The notes under the pieces were generated by a model that saw only the letters and a program-made list of their open reading frames with translations, ran no database searches and was not told the DNA's origin. From JAUMBM01 sp964441755 (GTDB taxonomy: Bacteria > Bacteroidota > Bacteroidia > Chitinophagales > Saprospiraceae), in the NCBI GenBank assembly GCA_964441755.1, contig CAYTVG010000011.1, forward strand, positions 77,233 to 141,232: DNA of 64,000 nt, in the 5' to 3' direction. Below, piece by piece: positions 1-8,771 of the stretch. Position numbers and translations under genes: made by a program. The number at the start of each line of letters is the position of its first letter. The stretch's first letter is position 1.

Positions 1-533
1 CGGTTCAAAACAGGCAACTAACCTACGAAATTGAATCCCCGTTGCTGTTCATTGACACCGCCGGCTGTGGGTTTGAAGAACAACAGCACCCTGCTTACCA
101 TAGCAAATTCAACCCCGCCGAATTTTTGATCGTCTGTGAGCACCTGTATCAGCTCATAGGCTATTATCAGGATCACGAACTTCCCTCTATTGCCATACTT
201 TCACCCTACAAGGAACAACTGTTGCATATGCAAAAGCATATTGCAGCAGATCCCGTACTATCCCCCCTCAACCTCATCGTACAAACCATCGATGGTTATC
301 AGGGACAGGAACGCGATGTCGTCTATATCAGTCTTGTACGCAGCAATAATAAAAACGATATAGGCTTTTTATCAGACTACAGACGTATGAATGTAGCCAT
401 GACACGAGCACGCATGAAGCTGGTCGTTGTTGGCGACAGTGCCACCATCGGTGCGGACTCCTTCTACAGCGCCTTCATCGACTACTGTGACAAAGCTGAC
501 AGCTACCAGACAGCCTGGATGTATATGCGATGA
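1..533 (+). CDS. Superfamily 1 DNA/RNA helicase, C-terminal part (5' truncated by window)
   Basis: The reading frame is open from the first bases of the window, so the N-terminus, with Walker A and B, lies outside. What remains is the second RecA-like domain of a UvrD/DNA2/NAM7-type helicase. Visible motifs are an AILSPYKEQ segment (motif IV region), TIDGYQGQERDVVYIS (motif V) and the arginine-finger motif VI RRMNVAMTRARMKLVVVGD. These belong to the AAA_12 family of ATP-driven helicases that unwind or remodel DNA or RNA in the cytoplasm. The exact substrate cannot be decided from this fragment. The gene converges on gldN and ends about 30 bases before a long hairpin. Confidence 0.85.
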   Translation, partial: VQNRQLTYEIESPLLFIDTAGCGFEEQQHPAYHSKFNPAEFLIVCEHLYQLIGYYQDHELPSIAILSPYKEQLLHMQKHIAADPVLSPLNLIVQTIDGYQGQERDVVYISLVRSNNKNDIGFLSDYRRMNVAMTRARMKLVVVGDSATIGADSFYSAFIDYCDKADSYQTAWMYMR

Positions 534-565
534 AGCCGGCAGACATATTGTTAGTGTTGTAATAA

Positions 566-617
566 AACAAAGAGCCGTTAATAATTTTACGATGAAAATT
601 ATTAACGGCTCTTTGTT
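566..617. terminator. Perfect 23-bp hairpin between converging genes
   Basis: Bases 566-588 pair perfectly with 595-617 around a 6-base loop. The stem lies between the stops of the helicase (533) and gldN (655), so it probably serves as a bidirectional terminator. Neither side has a clean long T-run, so efficiency is uncertain. Confidence 0.65.
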
Positions 618-654
618 GTCGGTTAATTATTAACCAGACAGCACCTACAGGAGA

Positions 655-1533
655 TTAATACTCCCAAAGGTCGTGCTCGCGATTGAACAGTTCCATTTTG
701 ATGCGATCAGCCTCCAGCAGGCGATCGACACCCTCTACATAATCCTGCAAACGACGATCACGTACGTTAGACTCCTTGACGATGTAGCTGGAGAAGTAAC
801 GCATTTCGAAGATATCCTCCCATGTCAGCGGAGATGAGTCGTTACCTACCGTGTAAGACTTCTCTTTAGCGAGCACATCGCGGACTTCCGGATAGTAGAC
901 CCAGAACAATGGTCTCTCTCCCCTTGATTCGTTGGTGCCAGGATCTTTTACATCCAGCAAAGGAGCGATGCCCAGAATTCTGACCTGCAATCTCGAAGAC
1001 TCCTCGTCAAAGAACCACACCTCCTTGATACGGAAGCGCAGAACGTCATCGGGATTCAACTCATTGCGCACGATTTTGGGAACCTCTTCGTAGGTGATAG
1101 GATCGAAGGTAGTGATCGTATCGATTGAAGCACCGATAGCACTAACCTCATCGGGCGACAGCGCCTTTTCGAAATCACCATCCGTTGTGGGTTCGAAAAC
1201 CCTGATTTCTTTATTCTCAGCCGCTTCCTGAAGGATCGTAAAGAACCTTCTCTTAGGATAAGCAAAAGGCTGGTTCATCTTCTCGCGAATATCAATGACC
1301 CGCCATACCCTTTTCTCGAAAAGGATGTCCGGCTCCCTTACAGGATCGTAAGACAGAGGTGGCTTCTCAGCGATGGTGCGACGCTGAACAATATCATCCA
1401 ATGGCAGGTCTGTAGGTGTTTGAGACTCACCCGCCTCCGTCATCATGGAGATATTGGACGGGAGCTGAGCCCAAACAGCGAGCGAACTGCCCAGCATCAG
1501 CGACATTACCGTTAATTTCAGAGCGATTTTCAT
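655..1533 (-). CDS. gldN: Type IX secretion / gliding motility protein GldN
   Basis: GldN (PorN) is a periplasmic T9SS protein that forms a ring with the lipoprotein GldK under the outer membrane and contacts GldM. The ATG at 1533 gives 292 residues starting with a clear signal peptide (MKIALKLTVMSLMLGSS, then AVWAQ). A longer frame to 1572 adds 13 residues in front of the signal peptide and is less likely. The body has the family's typical segments, such as EKRVWRVIDIREKMNQP, FAYPKRRFFTIL and IKEVWFFDEESSRLQVRI. It is the last gene of the gldKLMN run, 189 bases after gldM. The window shows no duplicate gldN. Confidence 0.95.
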   Translation of the reverse strand: MKIALKLTVMSLMLGSSLAVWAQLPSNISMMTEAGESQTPTDLPLDDIVQRRTIAEKPPLSYDPVREPDILFEKRVWRVIDIREKMNQPFAYPKRRFFTILQEAAENKEIRVFEPTTDGDFEKALSPDEVSAIGASIDTITTFDPITYEEVPKIVRNELNPDDVLRFRIKEVWFFDEESSRLQVRILGIAPLLDVKDPGTNESRGERPLFWVYYPEVRDVLAKEKSYTVGNDSSPLTWEDIFEMRYFSSYIVKESNVRDRRLQDYVEGVDRLLEADRIKMELFNREHDLWEY

Positions 1534-1722
1534 GAAGTAAGAATTTAACAGCATTTTACAAAAAAACCTCAACAGAAAAGATTGTGAGGTTGATTCCGCC
1601 GGAATACACTTCCGGCGGAAAAACCTCTATTCATTAACGCATAAGCTGCTGATGTAGTACAGCATAACATTCAAATAACGCACAGAGAACGAGGAATTGC
1701 AGCAATGCAACCGACCTCTTTC

Positions 1723-3303
1723 TTAGCGAATCTTAAAGACCATAGAGTTGATCAGACGAGAGTTCTGATCACCCGGACACTTGGCCTTAACGTTGTCAAA
1801 GTAGTAAGCATCACCAGGACGAGCCTGGTCCAGCAGTCGGCGAGCCGAATCACCGAAGCGAGCACCAACGTTGGTAACCTCCACCAAATCCTGGCGCTTA
1901 GCCTGATAAGAGAGTACGAAGCCCACTACTTCACACTTAGCATCGAAGTCGAAGTTGTCGAGGAAAGCACCTACCCCACCCTGCGCTTTCATCTCACCAG
2001 AGCCAATGGCACCACCGGCACTGTTGGACAAACGAGCCTGCGGATCGGGAATGCGCTTGACACGGAATTCAAAAGTAGTAGGTGTAAGCCCGCCACCCGT
2101 AACCGTGATTTTAGCAACACCCGGTGTAGATACGTTGGCGATATACTTGCCAACGCCGTTAGGCTTCAAGGAGATACCCGAACCGGCACCGGACACCTGA
2201 AGCTGGTTGGAAGATACACCCGCAGCAGATACTGAGATCGGGTTATCTACACCAATGTAGAATACGTTCATTGCCTCGGCAGCAACCGTTACAGAACGGC
2301 GACCCACCTCGTATTCGAACTCCTTTGTATAGGTTTTCTTTTCACCCGTCGTCGGGTTAACGATGGTGATACCAACGTTGTACTTGCGCACACCCGTATT
2401 GGTTGGGCGCTCCGTAAACTTAGCGATACCATCCTCCACACGCACACCAGTACCGTTTACTGTTACTAACATGTTTTCCTGTACCGACTTAGAACTGGCA
2501 CCGATGGTAATTTCAGACTGATACTCTTCACCGGCGATGATATAGCTCTTCACAGCAGAAGAGATAGGAATAAAATCATCTACCTTGAAAGAAGTAGCAC
2601 CCACCTGGCTGGCGAGATAATTGAGGACAGCAGCCTCAGAGCTCTTCATATCGTTCTGAAATTTACTGAAAAGCGGGAAAACGCTGGCCAGTGGCATTTG
2701 GTTGAACGTGAAGTGCGACCAGCTTACCGCCTTTTTATCGCGCTTCCAGTCATCGCTTACACCGAGTGTAATTGAATTTTCGAGCTCCTTAATCGTTTCC
2801 TCGGTAATCTGCGTACCGGGTGTTCCGACCAAAGCACGAACCTTCTGCAACAACTGATTGCGGGTTTCAACGATTCTCTTTTCCAGATCATCGCCTTTGC
2901 CATCGTTTACGAGAATGCGCGTTGTGATATCCTTATTCTTATAGCCCTTAGGCTGACCTGGATGCACCTCGTCATTGTCGGGATACATGCCACCTGAACC
3001 CTCAACCATTTCGTTGAGCAGGCCGGACACATAGCTATTGAACTCCTTAGAAAGCTTTTGTACATCGTTGGCAGTAGTCAAAAGACTGCCATACTTCTCA
3101 GGATCCTGTTGTACACTAGCCTCCAAACCACGAAGAACCAACGAATTGGACTGTTCGATGACACTGTTGGATCCCTTGATACCTTTATCAATTACGAAAA
3201 ATGCATTGATAATCTTAGCAGAAACGTTAAGCGCGAGCATGGCAGTTAACACCAGATACATGATGTTGATCATTAACTGCCGCGGCTCCTTTGGTATGGA
3301 CAT
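1723..3303 (-). CDS. gldM: Gliding motility / T9SS motor protein GldM
   Basis: GldM (PorM) crosses the inner membrane once and reaches through the periplasm to the GldK-GldN ring. With GldL it forms the proton-driven motor of T9SS and gliding. The 526 residues begin MSIPKEPRQLMINIMYLVL, and one hydrophobic helix spans roughly residues 10-33. The rest is a long periplasmic part with a helical region to about residue 220, followed by beta-rich, Ig-like domains (for example VTVNGTGVRVEDG, then a YIGVDNPISVSAAG segment that is typical of GldM). Length fits the family. The start is 53 bases after gldL. Confidence 0.96.
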   Translation of the reverse strand: MSIPKEPRQLMINIMYLVLTAMLALNVSAKIINAFFVIDKGIKGSNSVIEQSNSLVLRGLEASVQQDPEKYGSLLTTANDVQKLSKEFNSYVSGLLNEMVEGSGGMYPDNDEVHPGQPKGYKNKDITTRILVNDGKGDDLEKRIVETRNQLLQKVRALVGTPGTQITEETIKELENSITLGVSDDWKRDKKAVSWSHFTFNQMPLASVFPLFSKFQNDMKSSEAAVLNYLASQVGATSFKVDDFIPISSAVKSYIIAGEEYQSEITIGASSKSVQENMLVTVNGTGVRVEDGIAKFTERPTNTGVRKYNVGITIVNPTTGEKKTYTKEFEYEVGRRSVTVAAEAMNVFYIGVDNPISVSAAGVSSNQLQVSGAGSGISLKPNGVGKYIANVSTPGVAKITVTGGGLTPTTFEFRVKRIPDPQARLSNSAGGAIGSGEMKAQGGVGAFLDNFDFDAKCEVVGFVLSYQAKRQDLVEVTNVGARFGDSARRLLDQARPGDAYYFDNVKAKCPGDQNSRLINSMVFKIR

Positions 3304-3356
3304 GAGTAATTTTTTTAATGTTTACCAATTACATTCTGATGAAAGAATGCCATACC

Positions 3357-3971
3357 TTACTGGCGAATGCCAGACATTGCACTGATAATATTACCGTAGA
3401 CAGAACCGAGTGCGCTGTAAGCATTGTTCAGTGACGCGATGTTCTTGTTCAGCTCGCCCAACTGATCCTTATACTGCTTAGTCTGCTCAGCCGAATCAGA
3501 CAGATCTGACATAGCCTCGTTGAGCTTAGCATAGAAGTTGGTCATAGCCTTAATCTGATCGCCCGTACCTGAGAAATCAACTTCCTGCAGTGCCTTCAGG
3601 CTTGACATGCTCTTGGACATCACCTGAAGCTCTGCCAACATACCACCCAGTTGCTTTTCAACAACCTCGCCGTTGAGCTGTGGCACCTGGTTTTTAGCCG
3701 AAGTTGACGGACCATCTGTAAGCGGTTGTAAATTGGCATGATAGTCATCCAATCCCGGATACAACTTGTTCCAGTAGTAATCAGGCTCAGGACCGATCAC
3801 GCCCAGGAAGAAGAACAGACCTGCTTCGACCAACATACCTACTGTCAGCAGAAGATCGGCACCTTCCCAAGACTGAATTTTTGCCAAAGCACCGACGAGT
3901 ACAGCAGATGCACCCACACCGATAAGCAGATTCTTGAAGTACTTAAACCCTTTGGATTTCAAAAAACTCAT
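3357..3971 (-). CDS. gldL: Gliding motility / T9SS motor protein GldL
   Basis: GldL (PorL) is the inner-membrane stator-like subunit that couples proton flow to GldM rotation. The ATG at 3971 gives 204 residues, starting MSFLKSKGFKYFKNLLIGVG. An alternative upstream start at 4028 adds 19 non-conserved residues. Two transmembrane helices are visible (about 14-31 and 38-58). The second carries Glu49 in GMLVEAGLFFFLG, at the position reported to be essential for proton flow in Flavobacterium GldL. The C-terminal half is a soluble helical region with Gln-rich heptads. It lies 208 bases after gldK and 53 before gldM. Confidence 0.96.
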   Translation of the reverse strand: MSFLKSKGFKYFKNLLIGVGASAVLVGALAKIQSWEGADLLLTVGMLVEAGLFFFLGVIGPEPDYYWNKLYPGLDDYHANLQPLTDGPSTSAKNQVPQLNGEVVEKQLGGMLAELQVMSKSMSSLKALQEVDFSGTGDQIKAMTNFYAKLNEAMSDLSDSAEQTKQYKDQLGELNKNIASLNNAYSALGSVYGNIISAMSGIRQ

Positions 3972-4179
3972 GTCACCGTTTACTTTAAGATGAATTAGAG
4001 AATGAAGATTTAATATGTTTTTTAGCAAAGCCCCCCTTTGTCAGCCTCATCGAATTTTTCCTCCTCTCACGAAGAAGACACCTCCAACCACGCTGCAATC
4101 ACCCTGCAATTGCTGTCGCTGAGAGCGCAGGTACAGCTGTAAGCGAAGCTTACCGGTGACCCTGCGTCAAAAGGGAATG

Positions 4180-5421
4180 CTAAAAATCGTTAATGGAACG
4201 ACCCTGGAACGTCAGCACGCAGCGGAAACCTACATAGGACTTAGTAGTATCCTGGAATTCCCAGTTGCGTGTACCCGTCTGAAGGAAGTAAGAAATATCC
4301 TTCCAGGAGCCCCCGCGAATAACTTTACGCTTATACGTTTCAGGATCACTGTCCTTAGCATCGTAGCGGATGTCAGGATTCAGGTCATGAACGAAAGAGT
4401 AGGCATTTTCGTAGAAAGCAGTACTTGTCCATTCTGCCACGTTGCCGGACATATTGTACAAGCCATAATCGTTGGGGTTGTATGCATCAGCGCGCACTGT
4501 GTACTGGCCACCATCCTCGGGATAGTTACCGCGGCCGGGTTTGAAATTGGCCAGCAAGCAACCCTTGGCATTGCGAATGTAAGGACCACCCCAGGGATAA
4601 GGCGAAAGATCGTGTCCGCCGCGGGCAGCATATTCCCACTCCTGCTCGGTAGGGAGACGGAAGTCTTCGGAAATAATGCCTGAGCCGCTTGTCTTCTCGT
4701 AAGTGCTCCACAGCAACGTACGCCAGTAAGCGAATGCATTGGCCATGTGCCAGTTTACGCCCACTACCGGATAGTCATCGAATGCCGGGTGCCAGAAGTA
4801 ATTACGAGCCATGGGCTCATTGTAAGAATACGTGAAATCTCTCACCCACACCAAAGTGTCGGGATAGATATTCACCTTTTTCTTCTTGATAAATGAATTG
4901 CGGGGAGACTGTCCGCGATCGCGGGCAGCAGCCTGCCAGTCATACCAAGCATACTCATAGACAAACTTGCTCACATCCCACTCACGGCGGCCGGCGAAGC
5001 GGTCATTGCCTTGGTAGTAAAGATCCTCGAGTGTCTCATCTTCCCAGTCAATCTCATAATCCCAGTCGATGAGTTCCTCGCCGTCTTCCGTCTCCTGGTA
5101 GTGATCCAGATAGGTGTGTGCGAGAGAGTCTCTTACCCAGTATACGAACTGACGGTACTCGTTGTTGGTAATTTCTGTATCATCCATGTAGAAGCCGGCA
5201 ATAGAGATAGCCTTTTGCCGCTGGATATACGTATTGGTGATGTCCTGATCACTGGGCCCGATATGGAGGGTACCAGAGGGAACATACACCATGCCAAAGG
5301 GATTGACTCCCTTCCATGTAGGGCGATCCATAACGCCCATAAGCTGGCCATTTTCCTGGCGGCCACAACCGAAAAGCACGATCACCAGGAGTGCCAGTGA
5401 AACTTTGAATAATCTTTTCAT
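4180..5421 (-). CDS. gldK: Gliding motility lipoprotein GldK (T9SS ring component)
   Basis: GldK (PorK) is an outer-membrane lipoprotein that forms the periplasmic ring with GldN. The ATG at 5421 gives 413 residues with a lipoprotein signal ending at Cys19 (MKRLFKVSLALLVIVLFGC). The frame extends to 5499, but the extra 26 residues precede the signal peptide. The body is a formylglycine-generating-enzyme-like (FGE-sulfatase) fold: YVPSGTLHIGPSD, DTEITNNEYRQFV, YPVVGVNWHMANAFAYWR, FRLPTEQEWEYAARGG and a C-terminal VIRGGSWKD/VGFRCV. In GldK this fold is structural. It opens the gldKLMN block, with a candidate promoter just upstream. Confidence 0.95.
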   Translation of the reverse strand: MKRLFKVSLALLVIVLFGCGRQENGQLMGVMDRPTWKGVNPFGMVYVPSGTLHIGPSDQDITNTYIQRQKAISIAGFYMDDTEITNNEYRQFVYWVRDSLAHTYLDHYQETEDGEELIDWDYEIDWEDETLEDLYYQGNDRFAGRREWDVSKFVYEYAWYDWQAAARDRGQSPRNSFIKKKKVNIYPDTLVWVRDFTYSYNEPMARNYFWHPAFDDYPVVGVNWHMANAFAYWRTLLWSTYEKTSGSGIISEDFRLPTEQEWEYAARGGHDLSPYPWGGPYIRNAKGCLLANFKPGRGNYPEDGGQYTVRADAYNPNDYGLYNMSGNVAEWTSTAFYENAYSFVHDLNPDIRYDAKDSDPETYKRKVIRGGSWKDISYFLQTGTRNWEFQDTTKSYVGFRCVLTFQGRSINDF

Positions 5422-5471
5422 GTTAACACCCGAGTTTACCTTCAGAATGAATGCGGTTTTCAAAGCGAACG

Positions 5472-5502
5472 TAAAAGTAGAAACTTTGCGCATTTCCACA
5501 AA
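5472..5502 (-). promoter_or_regulatory. Candidate Bacteroidota promoter for gldKLMN
   Basis: On the minus strand a TTTG (5502-5499) is followed after 19 bases by TACTTTTA (5479-5472). This matches the Bacteroidota -33 TTTG / -7 TAnnTTTG pattern at seven of eight -7 positions counted with the two free ones. It would start RNA about 45 bases before the gldK ATG. Prediction only. Confidence 0.45.
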
Positions 5503-5641
5503 AGAATTTATCCCGTTAATGCAAAGTTTAACAAATAAAGACTGTGGAACGACAATTTTTCCTCAATTTCATTGGAGGATTCGGGCAGCTGACGATACCA
5601 TTGCACATCGGCTTTCCGGTCTGCCCCAATCCTTTCGTTTA

Positions 5642-6631
5642 TCAGCGATTGGCGCGCGGATGATAGATAACAGCCGGCAACCTGGCCTGCCCGATACCCG
5701 CGTTGATGTTGTATGTCAGGCCGATCTCATGAGAGCCATTATGAACATCGCGCAGTGCCGACAGTGGCAGATCGAAGGCATAGAATACCCTCATTCGCTC
5801 TTTCAGCCGTATACCTGCGTGCAATACAACTGCATCGGTTGACGGCTGATCATACCCTCTAAACGAAAGGCCTGCAAAAATATTATTATTGTAAACAAAC
5901 TGTAAAGAAATATCCGCCTGGGTTTGTATTTCGTCACTTCTGACCCAGACCATCGGGACAAGAGACCAGTCGCGGTCCGGGAAAAGGTTGTAGCCAGCGT
6001 TGGCGAAAAAAGCACGAACTTGTCGATACGTAAAATTGCCGGAAGTAGCTACCGGTTGATTGACATGAGAAGCCGACAGTCCGCCGAAGAGACGTCCGTT
6101 GCTGTAATACGCTCCCACTGCCAGGGACAGCAGCTGCCCGTTTTCGACCCCTGAAGAGAGGAGGAGATCGTTGTGTTCTATCTGTCCCACCTGCCCATAC
6201 TCTCCCTGAGGTGTACGAAGCAGCCTTCCGTCCAGCTGCCATTGATTGAATGCCAGTCCGCCACCCACTGCCAGTAAGCCTTCTCCCAACGAAAACTGGT
6301 AGGTATAATTGAGCTGACCGCCCGTCTTGCTACCGGCACCCAGCTGATCGCGCAGCAAACTGATGCCGAGGCCACCCCTGCTAAAAGAAACCGGCACATG
6401 AGCACTCAGCAACTGAGTCTGCGGATTGCCCTCCAGGCCTGCCCACTGCTGCCGGTGCAGGGCCGTAAGCTGCAATCCTTCCCCCATGCCTGCATAGGCA
6501 GGATTCCATTGCATAGGATCCAGAAAATACAGAGAAAACTGCGCCGGCTGCTGAGCTGACAAGCCGAGGGAGGTGAGTAGTGCCGACAGCACCACCCATA
6601 GTAGCCTGCTATGTGTTATTTGCATATCCAT
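5642..6631 (-). CDS. porP: PorP/SprF-family T9SS outer-membrane protein
   Basis: This is a member of the PorP/SprF family: outer-membrane beta-barrels that, in T9SS, assist export or cell-surface anchoring of cargo. The ATG at 6631 (or 6625) gives about 329 residues with a signal peptide (RLLWVVLSALLTSLGLSAQ). It then has the family's hallmark start QFSLYFLDPMQWNPAYAGM and LTALHRQQWAGLEGNPQTQ, followed by repeated amphipathic strands up to LKERMRVFYAFDLPLS. The frame runs up to 6880, but that part overlaps the upstream gene. Position directly before gldK matches the porP-porK-L-M-N order known from Porphyromonas, so I take this as the core PorP rather than a cargo-specific SprF. That is an inference from order. 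Confidence 0.88.
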   Translation of the reverse strand: MDMQITHSRLLWVVLSALLTSLGLSAQQPAQFSLYFLDPMQWNPAYAGMGEGLQLTALHRQQWAGLEGNPQTQLLSAHVPVSFSRGGLGISLLRDQLGAGSKTGGQLNYTYQFSLGEGLLAVGGGLAFNQWQLDGRLLRTPQGEYGQVGQIEHNDLLLSSGVENGQLLSLAVGAYYSNGRLFGGLSASHVNQPVATSGNFTYRQVRAFFANAGYNLFPDRDWSLVPMVWVRSDEIQTQADISLQFVYNNNIFAGLSFRGYDQPSTDAVVLHAGIRLKERMRVFYAFDLPLSALRDVHNGSHEIGLTYNINAGIGQARLPAVIYHPRANR

Positions 6632-6632
6632 A

Positions 6633-8714
6633 TCATTGGCTGGCTGATTGGGGCAGCCCGAAGTTGCGCTGACTGAGCAGCTGCAAGGCCTCCTCCCTGT
6701 TCTCAACGGGGAGGCGACAAGCATATTGCTCACAAACATAAAAAACCGTCTTATCTGCCACTGACCTACCCGCCAGCAGTGGAAAATCAGGCAGCTCTTC
6801 GCGAGCAGCCATGACAACACAATCCGGCCGATAGCCAGTCTGCAGTGCCCGCGCTTCTTCCGGCGCAGCAGGCCCCACAATGGCCAGTTCTTTTGACGGC
6901 CAGGCCAGTTTTTGCATAGCCTGTGCCCAGCGTGCGAACGAAGGCGTATATCGCTCTACTGCAGCAGACATCGCCAGCAGCATGCGCTCGGCCTGTTGTC
7001 CCCAGTCACTGTTGCCTGTTAGCACTGACAATTGCAACAAGTTATGCACCATGGTTGCGTTGCCGGAAGGCGTAGCACTGTCGTACAGTTCTTTTCTGCG
7101 CACAGGTACATCCGACTGATTTCGATCGGTAAAGTACAACAATCCATCCGATTCATCAAGAAAATGTTCCAGGACGTAGGTGAGTAGCTGCACAGCCTGT
7201 TGAATATATTTCAGCTCGTACGTAAGCTGGTAGACGGTCAGCAATGCCTGAATCAAAAAAGCGTAGTCGTCGAGAAAAGCCGGCTGGCGTGCCTGTCCTT
7301 TGGTTGCCTGATGATACAAGCCCCCGTCGGGTCGGGCAAAAGCACGCAACAGATAAGCCAACTGATCGACTGCCCGTTGTCGGTAGGCATCGTTACTGAG
7401 CGCCATGGCTGCTTCTGCGTAAGCGGTGACCATGAGTGCGCTCCAGTCCAGCAATTGTTTGTCGTCAAGTCCGGGTCGCTGCCGTCGACTGCGGCGCTCG
7501 AGCAACTGCTTTTTGGCTCCCTCGATGAGGCGGCTTACAGCCGCTGTTGACATACCAAACTGTGCAGCGGTTTCCTCGAGGCTATGCGCCTGCCACAGGA
7601 TATTGACGCCTTCCCAGTTGCCATCCCAGCGGACACCATAGTGATATTTGAACAGTTGTGCATCGTCCTGCAGTACCTCTTCTATTTCTTCCTGATCCCA
7701 CACATAAAACTTACCCTCCACACCTTCCGAGTCTGCGTCCAGGGCGGCATAGAAGCCGCCGTCGGGCGCCGACAACTCGCGCTCTGTGAAAGCCAGTGTT
7801 TCCTCTATTGCCTGTGCGTACAGCGGCCTTGGATCAGTCCGATACACTTGGCTCATCAAGGCCAGCAGGAGTGCATTGTCGTAGAGCATTTTCTCAAAAT
7901 GCGGCACCAGCCAGGCCTGATCAGTCGCATAGCGGGCGAAGCCGCCGCCCAACTGATCATAAATACCCCCGCGGATCATTTTTTCGAGGCTGAAATGCAG
8001 ATGCGCCAGCGCATCGGCATCGCCTGTATAATAGTGATAGTCGAGTAAAAAATGCAGCGACATAGTGCCCGGAAACTTGGGTGCCCCCCCGAAGCCCCCG
8101 TGTGCGCGGTCGAAGCGACGGCTCAATTCGTGGTACATATTGGCAGCCAGCACGGGGTGCAGCTGCCGGCCACCCGGCAGCGCCAGCCGGTTGTCATTTT
8201 CGATAAAAGCATCCCCGGCACGGGCGATCACCTCCATGAGTTTTTCGGCCTGTCCGAGCACCTCAGCCCGCTGTTCCCGCCAGGCCTTAGACAAGTGCAT
8301 AAGCACGTTCATCCAGGAGGGCCGGTTGTAAGCAGGAGCAGGCGGGTAGTAAGTACCTGCATAAAAAGGCCGGCGATCGGGCAGCACAAAGCAATTGAGC
8401 GGCCAGCCACCCGAGCTGCTGATAGCCTGGCAAGCCTCCATATAAATATGGTCAACATCAGGTCTTTCCTCGCGGTCGACTTTGATATTGATAAAATGCT
8501 CATTCATGAAAGCAGCTACATCGGCATCCTCAAAGCTCTCTCGTTCCATTACATGACACCAATGGCAACTGCTGTAGCCGATGCTCACCAGCACGGGTCT
8601 GTCCAGCTGCCGCGCCAATGCGAAAGCTTCATCACACCAGGGATACCAGTTGACAGGATTGTGCGCATGCTGCAACAGATAAGGGCTGGTCTCATGTTGA
8701 AGTTGATTGGGCAT
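6633..8714 (-). CDS. YyaL-type thioredoxin-domain protein (DUF255 / SSP411 family)
   Basis: This 693-residue protein belongs to the conserved YyaL/SSP411 family. It has an N-terminal thioredoxin-like domain (DUF255) with a C-H-W-C motif in GYSSCHWCHVMERESFED, followed by an (alpha/alpha) barrel like that of N-acylglucosamine epimerases. The start at 8714 (MPNQLQHETSPYLLQHAHNP) is the family's normal beginning; the longer 8735 start adds only seven residues. Typical segments are INIKVDREERPDVDHIY, GGWPLNCFVLPD, KFPGTMSLHFLL and LDADSEGVEGKFYVW. The biochemical role of the family is not settled. The stop lies one base before the porP start, so the two are probably co-transcribed. Confidence 0.9.
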   Translation of the reverse strand: MPNQLQHETSPYLLQHAHNPVNWYPWCDEAFALARQLDRPVLVSIGYSSCHWCHVMERESFEDADVAAFMNEHFINIKVDREERPDVDHIYMEACQAISSSGGWPLNCFVLPDRRPFYAGTYYPPAPAYNRPSWMNVLMHLSKAWREQRAEVLGQAEKLMEVIARAGDAFIENDNRLALPGGRQLHPVLAANMYHELSRRFDRAHGGFGGAPKFPGTMSLHFLLDYHYYTGDADALAHLHFSLEKMIRGGIYDQLGGGFARYATDQAWLVPHFEKMLYDNALLLALMSQVYRTDPRPLYAQAIEETLAFTERELSAPDGGFYAALDADSEGVEGKFYVWDQEEIEEVLQDDAQLFKYHYGVRWDGNWEGVNILWQAHSLEETAAQFGMSTAAVSRLIEGAKKQLLERRSRRQRPGLDDKQLLDWSALMVTAYAEAAMALSNDAYRQRAVDQLAYLLRAFARPDGGLYHQATKGQARQPAFLDDYAFLIQALLTVYQLTYELKYIQQAVQLLTYVLEHFLDESDGLLYFTDRNQSDVPVRRKELYDSATPSGNATMVHNLLQLSVLTGNSDWGQQAERMLLAMSAAVERYTPSFARWAQAMQKLAWPSKELAIVGPAAPEEARALQTGYRPDCVVMAAREELPDFPLLAGRSVADKTVFYVCEQYACRLPVENREEALQLLSQRNFGLPQSASQ

Positions 8715-8771
8715 ACACTTTTTGGGACATAACAAGTCAGGGCGGGCTGTTGTTCGTAGACCTCCCGGCTT

